Shown piece after piece: positions 53,101 to 61,966 of a stretch of 64,000 bases of DNA. A program made the translations under genes and the position numbers. The stretch lies in NCBI RefSeq assembly GCF_010500995.1, contig NZ_QVMK01000002.1:5429-69428 (forward strand), written 5' to 3'. Numbering within the stretch: the stretch's first letter is position 1; the number at the start of each line of letters is the position of its first letter. The notes under the pieces are model-generated. The model worked only from the letters and a program-made list of their open reading frames with translations. It did not search any database and was not told the DNA's origin. The DNA is from Bacteroides sp. 224. GTDB lineage: Bacteria > Bacteroidota > Bacteroidia > Bacteroidales > Bacteroidaceae.

Positions 53101-56100
53101 TCATAGTATGTTATGTACCATATTTTACCGTCCCATGTGCGCAGCAACATGTTTTTAGCACGCTGGTCAACACTCAGGTGATAATCGGTGTGTATATAAT
53201 AGGCTATAGCGTGTTTGACATTAAAATATTGGCTTACTTCCGCTTTGAACTTAGCGCTCGCGAAAGTCGAAATATCTTCTGCCGTAGCCCCTGATGGCAC
53301 GCACGAACGTATCCATGCAAACAGTCTGGTGAGGGCAGCACGTTGTGTGTCGTTCATCCCTGCCCACTTTACATCATCGGGGTAGTTTATTTCCAACCCG
53401 GCATCGAAGTTCGCTGCTAAATCGGCATCACTTTTCGATTGAAACAAACAGGTGCCTTCACCATTATTTAATGTTTCGAGAGTCATCGGGCATTCGGGTG
53501 TGAATCCGCTCACACCCTCCATTCCGAAAAGTTTACCGCTTTTTGACTTCTCATTATTAAAGTTATATTGACCATAATAGGTAGATTCCCCTTCAACAGA
53601 TTCAGCCGAGTAAATATCAATAGGGAAACCACCGATTGCTTGACGAACTCTTACGGCATTGAGGTCTCCACCTGACTTCTCGTACTGATACTGTTGTGGG
53701 GGTGTCATCAATCCCATGTCGAGCATGACATCGTTATACAACTTCGCACCCCCGGTGTTAGAAGTCATAGACGAGTCCGAATAATCCGACTTCATACAGA
53801 ATAGGTTCATTTCAATAGCTCCAGGTTGCATAGAGTACTTTTTACCCGAAACGAGTTCTCCGTTTACAGTAAGGGACAACTCCGGCCCACCCTTACTCAT
53901 ATAGATACGGATATTCTTACTTGGATATTTTGTTGATGATGTACCTTGTATGCGAATATAACAACTGCGGAGCACAAAGTCATACTCCTTGCCGAAAGGC
54001 GAATAAAAATAGACATCAGCAAGAAAGTCAGTACTCTTGTTGTTTGTTTCGTTGAGCTCATCAAGTCCACCTTGACGAACAATACGCATCACCCCCTTAC
54101 CTTTAGCTCTAAGCTTATCCAGGTCCACATCTCCAGAAATTCCAAGTACATCATTTTCTTCATACAGCCTCATCATGTCGTCGAGACTTTCGCTGTCTAC
54201 CATTCGATTTTCAAGTACTTCATCATCGGACAAAGCACGATTGTAAATACGAATGTTTTTTATCTCCACGTCTGCCATCTCCGACGTTATGGTTATTCCT
54301 TGCGGGTTGTCTTGCTGGAAGTAATAGCTATTGTCGTAAATATCAGCACCGGCACGGTTGCCATTCACATACAACTCCATGAGTCGGCCATCGTTTCGCT
54401 TGCTGATGACAAATGCCACCTTGAGCCATTTGTCCGGAGCGAATTTTGTTCCAATTTTTACTTCACGACTGGTATCTTCCCCATCCTCATTTATATAATG
54501 AATGATAGTACCAGTCTTAATACTTGCTTCTTCGGTGGTAATACTAAGCCCTTTACCATTGTCCATACAACTAACAACCTCACTATTGCGCTCCAATACA
54601 TTGGTAACACGGTACTCCATTTCAACAGTCATACCGGTAGCTCCAGCATCTTGTTTGAAGAGTTGATAGTCAATATTGATCTTAGCCCCGTTGATAAGTC
54701 TAAGTGTACCGTCAAACCAACCACTTGTTTTGAAGTCCACATTCTCAAAGGTGGTTTTTGCCTCTCCCGACTCCCATACAGCAGGATTGCTCTCATCATT
54801 ACTTCGTCCGGAAGGGCTAAGTTTAACCACCATTCCATAAGTGGATTCAGAAATATCTATTCCACTTTCAGTAACATCAATTAAAAAGGACGACACGAAG
54901 TTTCCGACAACGAACTTCATCTTCAAAAGACCTTGTTCGGTAAAACGATTCTGATATGTTTGCACTGCGCGAGGAACACTAACGCTTTGAACAAGTGTTT
55001 CATCGCGCAGGATTTCCAAATTAGCAGGGGTGGTTGTAGGATCGTAAGCTACAAAATTAAACCTGCATTGTTCATACTGTCCTATTTCAAACGTTGGAGA
55101 CAGATGTGTTGAGCTGTCAAATATGCGCCCATCATTGTTGATCATCATTAAACCAACAAAAGGTGACATTGAACCTGTTTTCAGAATATCAATGTAGATG
55201 CTTTCACTTTTTAATATCAAGTTGTCTCCGGCCTCCATCTCTGCTACCATTTGAAGCGTATGTCTGCCAGAAGAAAGGTTAGACATTGAAACATTAAAGC
55301 TGCTATTTGTGGTACCGCTTCGAGTTATTGTGTGTGCATTTTGTTGTACGCCGTCAACATACAGGGCAACCACTTTTGTTCCTGTTCCATTCACTGAATA
55401 TGGGACACTTACTGTGTCATTTGCTCCATACCCACCTGAAGAAATACCTCCAGCAAGATTGTAGCTGCTTGTAAGCGTGAGTGACACCGATTTAACTGTC
55501 ACATACGCTTGTTTTTTTTGCGCTTTTCCCGTATCTGGGTCGGTTGTGGTAGCTATAATGTATATATCACTTGTTCCAACAAGCAAATACTTAGTAAGGT
55601 CGAGTGTGTACGAACCTTTGCTTACTTCTTGAATTGTTTCTGAAAAGGAAATAGTTGCACCTCTCTTTATTTGAATCGTAATAGCTGCTTTTTGTCCTGT
55701 ACTCTCACCTTTCTCGTCTCCAGATGAATATTGATGATCGTAGGTGTAAGTAAGAAGAACGTTGTCGCCTTCTTTGATGGTTGATTTATCCACCATAGCT
55801 CCAATTACTATCTTAGTAGCTGCCCCACCTTCACCGGTTCCACCACCGCCACCGGCCGGTAGGTCAACTCCAACAACTTCTGCGCCGCTTTTGTTAGTCA
55901 ATGTTAGTCGCACAGTACTCTCGTCATCGCTAAGCTCTGCGTTTGCACCAAAGATGGTGTTTGCATCAATTTCATTAAGTTTAGCTGCCACAGCTGCGTT
56001 CTGTACAGGATTAGTTGATTTTGGGTCTAAACTTTCATCAACTTCTATTTCATCAATAGTGATATTTACCCTTCCTGACTCATCTTTATTAAGAGTTGTG

Positions 56101-56837
56101 CCATTTAAGGATATTTCTTTCACGGAATCAGCTCCACCAAACTTATTCCAAGCTGAAGGTTCTAAAAAGGATGAGATGCTTGTGCCCTCAAAGCGATACT
56201 CTTCCCAAGTTCCCTGAGAGGCTTCAAATGTAATGATGATACCTCGTTTATCGCCATCATCAATAGCCGCGTCTTTTAATGCGGCAATAGCAGTGTCTTT
56301 TGTATAATACCCGGAGCTTAAAGGGTGTTGTTTTGTGATATCATAAAAACCGCCACCAGTCCCTTTACTCTTTTTATATGTCCCATCATCTGAGAGATAC
56401 ATATCTCCAGCGCCATTTTTCTTAAACTCTGGAGCATTATCTAATTTCTTCTTGTAATCATCGGAAAAGTCGTTTGTGGACAATGCCTTTCCTGTTTCTT
56501 TTGCGACAAAAGCATTTTTAGCTGGATTGCTAACAGGTTTTTCTAAGTCGGATGTGTTATCAACTTTAGACAAACCAACATCTTCTTTTGCAAGTGTAAC
56601 TGCCCCTTTTCTTCCGGCAACGCTTGTTACGGTATTGATCTGAGCTCCTGCTTCTATTTTATCTAATTTATCTTTTAATGTTTTGGTGAAATCATTTGAA
56701 GATAACACTTTTCCACTTTCTTTATCGACCTTCTTATTATTAGCATCATCTAATCCATTTATTGCGTCAACTAATTCATTAAGCTCTTCTGCATAGAGGG
56801 TGCTTCCATCAGAAAATCGTTTGTCTATTTTACCCAT
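50184..56837 (-). CDS. Giant tail fibre / receptor-binding protein diversified by the DGR, 2217 aa
   Basis: The N-terminus has repeats of the fibre-adaptor type (TVTSVAGRKGAVTLAKEDVG). Middle parts are Ig-like and LamG/concanavalin-like beta domains (about residues 740-900: GWFDGTLRLINGAKINIDYQ, later IKNIRIYNRALSDDEVLENR). Further on there are leucine-rich-like repeats (LTVLKLENLGKLLTKNLHLE). The C-terminal 110 residues are C-type-lectin-like, with the variable residues in RSSYNAFASGGVSYSHGGHD and the final RLAFRG. It is the largest gene and presumably the adhesin whose binding site is varied. Confidence 0.88.
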   Translation of the reverse strand: MGKIDKRFSDGSTLYAEELNELVDAINGLDDANNKKVDKESGKVLSSNDFTKTLKDKLDKIEAGAQINTVTSVAGRKGAVTLAKEDVGLSKVDNTSDLEKPVSNPAKNAFVAKETGKALSTNDFSDDYKKKLDNAPEFKKNGAGDMYLSDDGTYKKSKGTGGGFYDITKQHPLSSGYYTKDTAIAALKDAAIDDGDKRGIIITFEASQGTWEEYRFEGTSISSFLEPSAWNKFGGADSVKEISLNGTTLNKDESGRVNITIDEIEVDESLDPKSTNPVQNAAVAAKLNEIDANTIFGANAELSDDESTVRLTLTNKSGAEVVGVDLPAGGGGGTGEGGAATKIVIGAMVDKSTIKEGDNVLLTYTYDHQYSSGDEKGESTGQKAAITIQIKRGATISFSETIQEVSKGSYTLDLTKYLLVGTSDIYIIATTTDPDTGKAQKKQAYVTVKSVSLTLTSSYNLAGGISSGGYGANDTVSVPYSVNGTGTKVVALYVDGVQQNAHTITRSGTTNSSFNVSMSNLSSGRHTLQMVAEMEAGDNLILKSESIYIDILKTGSMSPFVGLMMINNDGRIFDSSTHLSPTFEIGQYEQCRFNFVAYDPTTTPANLEILRDETLVQSVSVPRAVQTYQNRFTEQGLLKMKFVVGNFVSSFLIDVTESGIDISESTYGMVVKLSPSGRSNDESNPAVWESGEAKTTFENVDFKTSGWFDGTLRLINGAKINIDYQLFKQDAGATGMTVEMEYRVTNVLERNSEVVSCMDNGKGLSITTEEASIKTGTIIHYINEDGEDTSREVKIGTKFAPDKWLKVAFVISKRNDGRLMELYVNGNRAGADIYDNSYYFQQDNPQGITITSEMADVEIKNIRIYNRALSDDEVLENRMVDSESLDDMMRLYEENDVLGISGDVDLDKLRAKGKGVMRIVRQGGLDELNETNNKSTDFLADVYFYSPFGKEYDFVLRSCYIRIQGTSSTKYPSKNIRIYMSKGGPELSLTVNGELVSGKKYSMQPGAIEMNLFCMKSDYSDSSMTSNTGGAKLYNDVMLDMGLMTPPQQYQYEKSGGDLNAVRVRQAIGGFPIDIYSAESVEGESTYYGQYNFNNEKSKSGKLFGMEGVSGFTPECPMTLETLNNGEGTCLFQSKSDADLAANFDAGLEINYPDDVKWAGMNDTQRAALTRLFAWIRSCVPSGATAEDISTFASAKFKAEVSQYFNVKHAIAYYIHTDYHLSVDQRAKNMLLRTWDGKIWYITYYDGDTQYGKRNDCFLVYDYTTDRNTWDAEAGKYAFEGRESWLWNLILANLQDEVKEVASEYRSKMTLDRVLNMLNVEQMGNWSDRVYNKSGYIKYIRPAMVETYGKKWPFIYALQGNNLAHRIYLITNRFALLDAKYGTSNFTSDNIDLYMARGASDAADVVKVTANEVYAFGYGTNNSPNIANTGIVEGGKVASLQITGAYTVNDPLRIYGASRMRVLDMTGAADRLKNGFDLGKCTVLREINLQSSTTGSTGWWLNLGSCKQLRKVNLRNQAQAKTGSNTSTELDFSNQNKLEWLDTRGTKVQSITFSKGAPLSAAYLPATLTVLKLENLGKLLTKNLHLEGYSNVKTFIVDGCPGIDWESILSLCTNVERIRITGIDREGNEAWLSKFMSIGGVDADGNATDTCTLVGTYKLTQYLADEQFEVYKKHFPELNIIQPEYTMIEFDDSVSDDRNITNLDNNTGYNSGTDYIPSGHIKSIMSKRRRCLGKLIATNKMAIYPLHNTNSNYYADAQYIASATPAKLDATEGDVWMDEPKYWYKGINDYLNDKKYSCFSSLSKMPSRPDSSLYKIITLDEVVASKNYKNKYKLLSNFSTITASYSSDASYSVCQVDVSGYKKVRFPTVLGTSLICSIFADDGGNVIQNIVVPTLNNKFENGMYLIVDVPQNAKFLCFTVHNNAEFDMVLLSNSDKIEDMEPDWVCHERCLVGVFEAVAKGSKLYSAITGETSVASLSKTDMEHYATQRQLQLVDYEMHKDVANLFFAHYGRRDSQDQCGYGQNTNARIIGETSILGMKDTVNQNKAVEYSWYESKNEFGEITYVRIPSSNCLGYENWYGNKCEWMSKVGIPNTTAAEQLKTYIEMPDGSTRKVKTASAGTYYAGTHHQKYMDVLFVGAAVASTTTFYCDYFHASTAISRAFYRSSYNAFASGGVSYSHGGHDSSHTNPHIGSRLAFRGQIEESANVTAYKALTAIA
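50252..50363 (-). repeat. DGR variable repeat (VR)
   Basis: 112 bp near the 3' end of the 2217-residue fibre gene, encoding about residues 2159-2196. It differs from the TR at ten places (50270, 50282, 50294, 50303, 50323, 50329, 50330, 50339, 50341, 50356); nine are at TR adenines on the sense strand. Eight Asn codons of the TR have become Ser, Tyr, Phe, Ser and four times His. The sense 3' end (CATCGGCTCTCGGCTCG) is unchanged and GC-rich, as expected for the homing-initiation site. Confidence 0.95.
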
Positions 56838-59250
56838 TAATTTTTAATATATCTTTTCCTAAAACTCCTTGTCCAAGAACAAATGATGACAATTTTGATG
56901 TTATTTCACATGAGAATTTTTCTATATTATATAAGTTGTAATTCAGATTTATAACCGGTTGATGTATATCAATGCCTCCCCAGTCAGTTAACTCCTGATC
57001 ATCGGATGAGTATTTTTTCCATGTAAATTCAAATTCTTCTTTGGCTTGTTTTTCTGGGATCAATACCCCCTGAAAATAAACATCTGCCTTCAGAATAGTG
57101 TTACAATCACCATTTTTGAACAGATCGCCTTTTGTTGAGCTTACTTTTACTTCATATCCTTCTGTTACGTTCTTTTGGATAAGAATAGTGTCGGTGTAAT
57201 TGTTATGGTTGAATCGAACTTCACATTTTATATTGCATGAATCGCCTTCAAGCCAATAATCTCCAGTAGGCAGAATATCTAATGAGTCCAGAGAATGATT
57301 TGGTATCGGTATGTATTTCCCGTCTCTATTTTGATAATACCACGATATTTCACTTTTTGTCAGATCAAACCCTTCCGAAGAAATTTTTAATTTTACTTTT
57401 GAGGGGGAATATGTGGTTTTTCCAGAAAGTGAATGATTAACAATTGTTATGCTATTTCCTCCGGTAAGCCTGATGGATTTGGGTGCCAATTCAGCCTGAG
57501 CGTTTTCATCCAGGTTGTCCCAATTAAGAGTAACATCTTTTCCAAAAGTTACTTTACCGAATTCATCCCATCGAATATTTCGATTTGCCAGATATCCGCT
57601 GCCATCTACCTTTAATAGAAAAGAATTTGTTCTTGTACCTATACTTCCCTCATTGTCATAATTAAGCTGTAGTAATGGGTTCTGGATGGTGCCTCCGATA
57701 CCTCCACGAGAAAACCATGCGCCATAATCTTCTACAAGACTCAATATGCCGTCTGTGGGTTGGTATTGTGTTACATGATCTCCAGATTCCAACTGAGGGG
57801 CTGTAAAGTAGAATAAGTTCTCATCTTTTATATTGCCATCGCCACTTATGTTTGCTTTATCAAATTCAGGAACAATAGACAATGATAAGTTGTCTGTTTC
57901 AGATTTTGGAGCTATCAATTCAAAAGCTACATGTTGTCTATTCCATTGATGAGTGCTAAATTGATCAATGTTTATAACACCTACTGTCACACCATTTTGA
58001 ATGATATAGAAAACGCATTTCTTTTTCGAATAGAGCCAAAACGAAAAACAATATTTATTTCCAACCTTTGTTTTTAACCACCCGGATGTTTGAGCAATAG
58101 CTGTAAATTGGGTCGATGAAACATAAACTCCACCAACTCCTGTTGGGTTAATTATATTAGCATCAGCTAAAACATCTGACTCAAAGCTTACATTTATGGA
58201 ATTAACAAAAGCATTCTTGTGTATTTTTCCTGCATAAAAAGTTGCAGCAAAGCCATTTTCATCTCCAGCAGTTAATGTCCCCGAAATATGGGCAGATTTT
58301 GTGGCGTAGATTTTCTGTAAATATCCTCCGTAACCGTCTAATTTACCAAAAACCGGGTCATTAATACCATTCATTTTCCCGATTCTTATTTGACTGGCAT
58401 CTTGAAATCCGGTTATACTGGAAAGTAAAATGATATTAAAATCAGCAATCCAAACTTCATCACCGTCTTTTAATCCATCATTTAAGTTCAGTTTAAATGT
58501 TCGCAAATGTCTTCCTGACCAATCAACAGTGATTGCGTGAAATTTGTATTCCCAATCGGTATTGGCTGTTATGACAACTTCACCATCAACCCTCGTACCA
58601 GTAATATATTCGAGAGAACCTTTGATTTTTTGTAGTTTCCGGTTGGCTTTTATTTTATATGAAATCAGAACTCTTTGTGGATTTTCAACATATTGATAGA
58701 AATCTTGCTGAAGACCGATGAACCCGGAGTAACCAACTGAATTACGTGTGATATGACAAATTCGGTAATTATCTAACTCTGATTTTAAATATTCAGATGT
58801 AACGTAATTCTCACCAATTACAATATACTGAGCTGATGAATCTGTGTATTCACCATTTCCAAGACTTTCTGGCCAACATAAACTTTGATTTCGACCAATG
58901 CCGTCAACCACATCCATGTATGGAGCCTGATCGTCTGATGCCGTTAAGTATAATGCGCCTGATCGATTCAAATCATACAAACTGGTGACTCTCATAAAAT
59001 CAAGTATTTCCTCTGTTTGAGGAGCATCCCCTTCAAGTAGAGCAGCAATAAAAAAGGGTTGTTCTTTTATTTCATTGTCTTCACCTACAACTTTGTCTAT
59101 CCCATAATCAAGGACGCACATAAGGGAGTATATTACATTTTTTCCATCGAAATATTGTCGTCTAACAATATCTCCGGTACGCAAACCCTGTGTTTTCTTG
59201 GAATCGTATTTTAGCGATACTTTATATTTCTTGTAATTAAATACAGACAT
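56830..59250 (-). CDS. Minor tail/fibre protein, 806 aa
   Basis: Beta-rich protein with carbohydrate-binding-like jelly-roll parts (TSGWLKTKVGNKYCFSFWLY) and a module VDGSGYLANRNIRWDEFGKV that resembles modules in the 1175-residue fibre. The C-terminus looks like Ig-type domains with Trp (EFEFTWKKYSSDDQEL). It overlaps the giant fibre gene by 8 bp. It may form the base of the fibre; role inferred from order. Confidence 0.65.
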   Translation of the reverse strand: MSVFNYKKYKVSLKYDSKKTQGLRTGDIVRRQYFDGKNVIYSLMCVLDYGIDKVVGEDNEIKEQPFFIAALLEGDAPQTEEILDFMRVTSLYDLNRSGALYLTASDDQAPYMDVVDGIGRNQSLCWPESLGNGEYTDSSAQYIVIGENYVTSEYLKSELDNYRICHITRNSVGYSGFIGLQQDFYQYVENPQRVLISYKIKANRKLQKIKGSLEYITGTRVDGEVVITANTDWEYKFHAITVDWSGRHLRTFKLNLNDGLKDGDEVWIADFNIILLSSITGFQDASQIRIGKMNGINDPVFGKLDGYGGYLQKIYATKSAHISGTLTAGDENGFAATFYAGKIHKNAFVNSINVSFESDVLADANIINPTGVGGVYVSSTQFTAIAQTSGWLKTKVGNKYCFSFWLYSKKKCVFYIIQNGVTVGVINIDQFSTHQWNRQHVAFELIAPKSETDNLSLSIVPEFDKANISGDGNIKDENLFYFTAPQLESGDHVTQYQPTDGILSLVEDYGAWFSRGGIGGTIQNPLLQLNYDNEGSIGTRTNSFLLKVDGSGYLANRNIRWDEFGKVTFGKDVTLNWDNLDENAQAELAPKSIRLTGGNSITIVNHSLSGKTTYSPSKVKLKISSEGFDLTKSEISWYYQNRDGKYIPIPNHSLDSLDILPTGDYWLEGDSCNIKCEVRFNHNNYTDTILIQKNVTEGYEVKVSSTKGDLFKNGDCNTILKADVYFQGVLIPEKQAKEEFEFTWKKYSSDDQELTDWGGIDIHQPVINLNYNLYNIEKFSCEITSKLSSFVLGQGVLGKDILKING

Positions 59251-61013
59251 TAAACTATTTCTTCAACCAAATCACCAGAGCATGAGTCGCTTACCCATAA
59301 TGATCCGTTTGTAACTGACATCTTTTGTACTTCCAGCTCATAGACTCGCATTTTTTTTCGAATCGTCAGCTCGTCAAATGTTGCGGCAATATTCCCATAG
59401 GTTTTGTCTTTCGCAATGCTCCACCCATAACCGGCAAACCCTGAAGCAAATCGCCTTGAACTTAAACTATCTACAAAATAAGCGTTACCGCTATGCAATA
59501 TCCCATCCACGATACCTTCGAAGAATATTCCGTCACCAAAGAATAGGGCATTTTCAATCAATTGAGTTTTATATTTCTCACTAAGTATTGAAAATTTTGT
59601 AGCTTCTATTGGTTTATTGAAAACAAAAAACTCAGCATCTGTCTCAAAATTTAAACTGGCAGACCATGGGAGACTTTGATCTCTAAAAAGACTGTTTGTC
59701 TGTTTATATAAAATAGAACTCTGTATATAATCAGTTTGCTGAATGTCATTTGTAACGTGAATATAAGGAGCCTCGAACACAAGTGTCTTAATATCACTTG
59801 CATTAAGTGACGGCCCATTATTCTTGCCTAATCGTATTTTTTTTGCAAAAACAACGCCTGCATCCTCTCCGGTTTTATAATAGGTTTGGATAACAGTTGG
59901 TCCTGAATTGCCACACCCTGCACTGAAAGAGTTTGGGAAATTACCATCTCCATATTGAGATATGATCTGATAGCTGCTATTATAATTGTATATACCTGTC
60001 TGTAAAGCAATCTTTTTGGTTTGCATGTCATTATCACTATCTCCAAGATTGATGGTCATTCCAGGAGCTGAGAATGATACTGTATTGTCTAAACCGCCTC
60101 TTACTTTTATTATATACCTACCATCAAATTGAATTCCATAGCCGGACCACAAACTTAAATCAGTTGCTAATTGAAGAAAAACTTCCCCACCTTCTTTTTT
60201 ATCTGAATAGAATAGGGGTTTGTTTATTGCGCCTAACTTAAAGCCGTTAATAGCAGATAAAGTGTCGTTTAATGTTGTTTGGCCATCAACTTGCAAGGTT
60301 CCGTACACATGCCCATTACGCATATTCCAGTCAACATCTTTTTTATTGCTATTATAGCCATGATAAAATTCTTTATCATTAAAAAACAAGCCATCCTTAT
60401 TTATCGTAATTTGGCCAAGCTCAAATATCCCATCTACTGATATATTTCCTTTCATAGCGATACACCCGGATGCAATATTTAATTTATTGTCAGCGTAAAA
60501 CAAAACGTTGACATTAGAAATGCTTATTCCTTTATTACTGAGATTTAATGTTCCCGATAGTGTCGCATCTCCATCCACAATAAGACTTCCAGAAACCTTA
60601 GCAAGCTTTTTCTTCTCGGCATTTATAGTTGTTTCAAGAATTAGTGTTCCTTCATATCCAGCTTGAAAACCATGCAATGCGCCGAGTCTTCCTTCCATTG
60701 TGTCTCCACTACGCGATAAAAAGCCAACCCCAGCAGACCCTCCATTTCCGTTACCATTAAGGGTTGAAACAATCGAATTGGCCATCATATATGCAGAGTT
60801 TTTAATCAAAATAGATGAATACTCTGCCATCTTTTTATCAATAGCATCGATGTCGATTTCACCTGCTGGGGTCAATGGTGGGTTGTCTGTAAAATCAGGC
60901 GCATCAACAGTATTAGCTGTCCGCATACCTTCAAATAACCTACTGTAGAGTTCATACAATGAGGTCTTTTTATCTAAACTATTTTCATCAAATATAAGTG
61001 TTGCTTCTGCCAT
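59250..61013 (-). CDS. Tail fibre-like protein, 587 aa
   Basis: Contains LSRSGDTMEGRLGALHGFQAG, a pattern typical of phage fibre proteins, followed by repeated beta segments (GSLIVDGDATLSGTLNLSNKG, GQITINKDGLFFNDKEF). The stop of this gene and the start of the next coincide at 59250, and it starts at the stop of the spike-like gene. No enzymatic motif is seen. Confidence 0.65.
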   Translation of the reverse strand: MAEATLIFDENSLDKKTSLYELYSRLFEGMRTANTVDAPDFTDNPPLTPAGEIDIDAIDKKMAEYSSILIKNSAYMMANSIVSTLNGNGNGGSAGVGFLSRSGDTMEGRLGALHGFQAGYEGTLILETTINAEKKKLAKVSGSLIVDGDATLSGTLNLSNKGISISNVNVLFYADNKLNIASGCIAMKGNISVDGIFELGQITINKDGLFFNDKEFYHGYNSNKKDVDWNMRNGHVYGTLQVDGQTTLNDTLSAINGFKLGAINKPLFYSDKKEGGEVFLQLATDLSLWSGYGIQFDGRYIIKVRGGLDNTVSFSAPGMTINLGDSDNDMQTKKIALQTGIYNYNSSYQIISQYGDGNFPNSFSAGCGNSGPTVIQTYYKTGEDAGVVFAKKIRLGKNNGPSLNASDIKTLVFEAPYIHVTNDIQQTDYIQSSILYKQTNSLFRDQSLPWSASLNFETDAEFFVFNKPIEATKFSILSEKYKTQLIENALFFGDGIFFEGIVDGILHSGNAYFVDSLSSRRFASGFAGYGWSIAKDKTYGNIAATFDELTIRKKMRVYELEVQKMSVTNGSLWVSDSCSGDLVEEIV

Positions 61014-61966
61014 TATTTTTGAACTTGTACTTTTTTAGTCAAGAACCCGGAGTGAGAGCTCTTAAACGAATTTATTTTTGCTTTTAGTGCAATGAATTGA
61101 GCCATATTAAGTGGGGGCTGTGGCCCCAACTGTGTGGTAGTTTTTATTTGGCTGATATAATTCAGTATGTCCATCAATATCGTAGCTAATTCTACCCCTA
61201 ACACAGCATCGTCAACACCACTTTCACTTCCAAGGTACACAATGCCATCTTTGGCTATAACAGAGGAAGAGCCGTGCTTCATAGTCGCATCACTATCACT
61301 CAATGTGATATCAGCCTTATTGTGCTGTAGTTGAATTTTTTCTTGATCAATTAATTGCTGGCTTTTATTGTCACCAACAACAACTTGAAATTTTGCGTCA
61401 TCAATCGTTTGTGTTGTGTGATTTGCTTTTTCTTCACCCTGAACTTCTGTTATAGCAGAGTTCTTTTTATATGTTGTTCGAGCATGAACACCTGTCTCTT
61501 CCAATTCATCAATATCTGGAGAGTTTTCATCTCCAGGATCATACTCTTCGCGTTCAGTAACGCCTATTGTCACCTTTTCGTGAGAATCAAGTTGGATGAT
61601 GTCAACATGAGAGAACATGGATACATATTCAATTTTTGTATCCGGATCAGTAACGATAGTGACTTCAGAATACATCTTCGGAACAATCACAAGACCTTTA
61701 GAATTATCCTGTATCGCACTCAAATAAACCCCTTCATGGTAGCCAATTTTCGTATCATCATCACCCTCAATAGATAAATTCGAAAATTCTTGAACATCAA
61801 TAGTTCCTGCGAATTCACCATCTGTATGTATTTTAGCAACATATCCGGTAATTTTAGCGCTATCACGAATAACGCCGGTGGAAGGGTTTATTAACCCATG
61901 TAGCGCAATACGGCGTATTGCCTCCCGGATGGATTGATTGCTGCTTAAATCAGCTCTATTCTTCAT
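61013..61966 (-). CDS. Baseplate spike-like protein (gpV/gp5-like), 317 aa
   Basis: An OB-like N-terminal part (KITGYVAKIHTDGEFAGTIDVQE...) is followed by a region rich in short charged beta repeats (DSHEKVTIGVTEREEY, KIQLQHNKADITLSDSDATM) as found in spike beta-helices, and a helical C-terminus. It follows the gpD-like gene, as in contractile phages where hub and spike are neighbours. Call is moderate. Confidence 0.55.
   Translation of the reverse strand: MKNRADLSSNQSIREAIRRIALHGLINPSTGVIRDSAKITGYVAKIHTDGEFAGTIDVQEFSNLSIEGDDDTKIGYHEGVYLSAIQDNSKGLVIVPKMYSEVTIVTDPDTKIEYVSMFSHVDIIQLDSHEKVTIGVTEREEYDPGDENSPDIDELEETGVHARTTYKKNSAITEVQGEEKANHTTQTIDDAKFQVVVGDNKSQQLIDQEKIQLQHNKADITLSDSDATMKHGSSSVIAKDGIVYLGSESGVDDAVLGVELATILMDILNYISQIKTTTQLGPQPPLNMAQFIALKAKINSFKSSHSGFLTKKVQVQK

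Noticed and set aside
53946..54884. 312-residue plus-strand frame inside the giant fibre
   Set aside because: Antisense shadow of a well-supported coding region; no recognisable motif.
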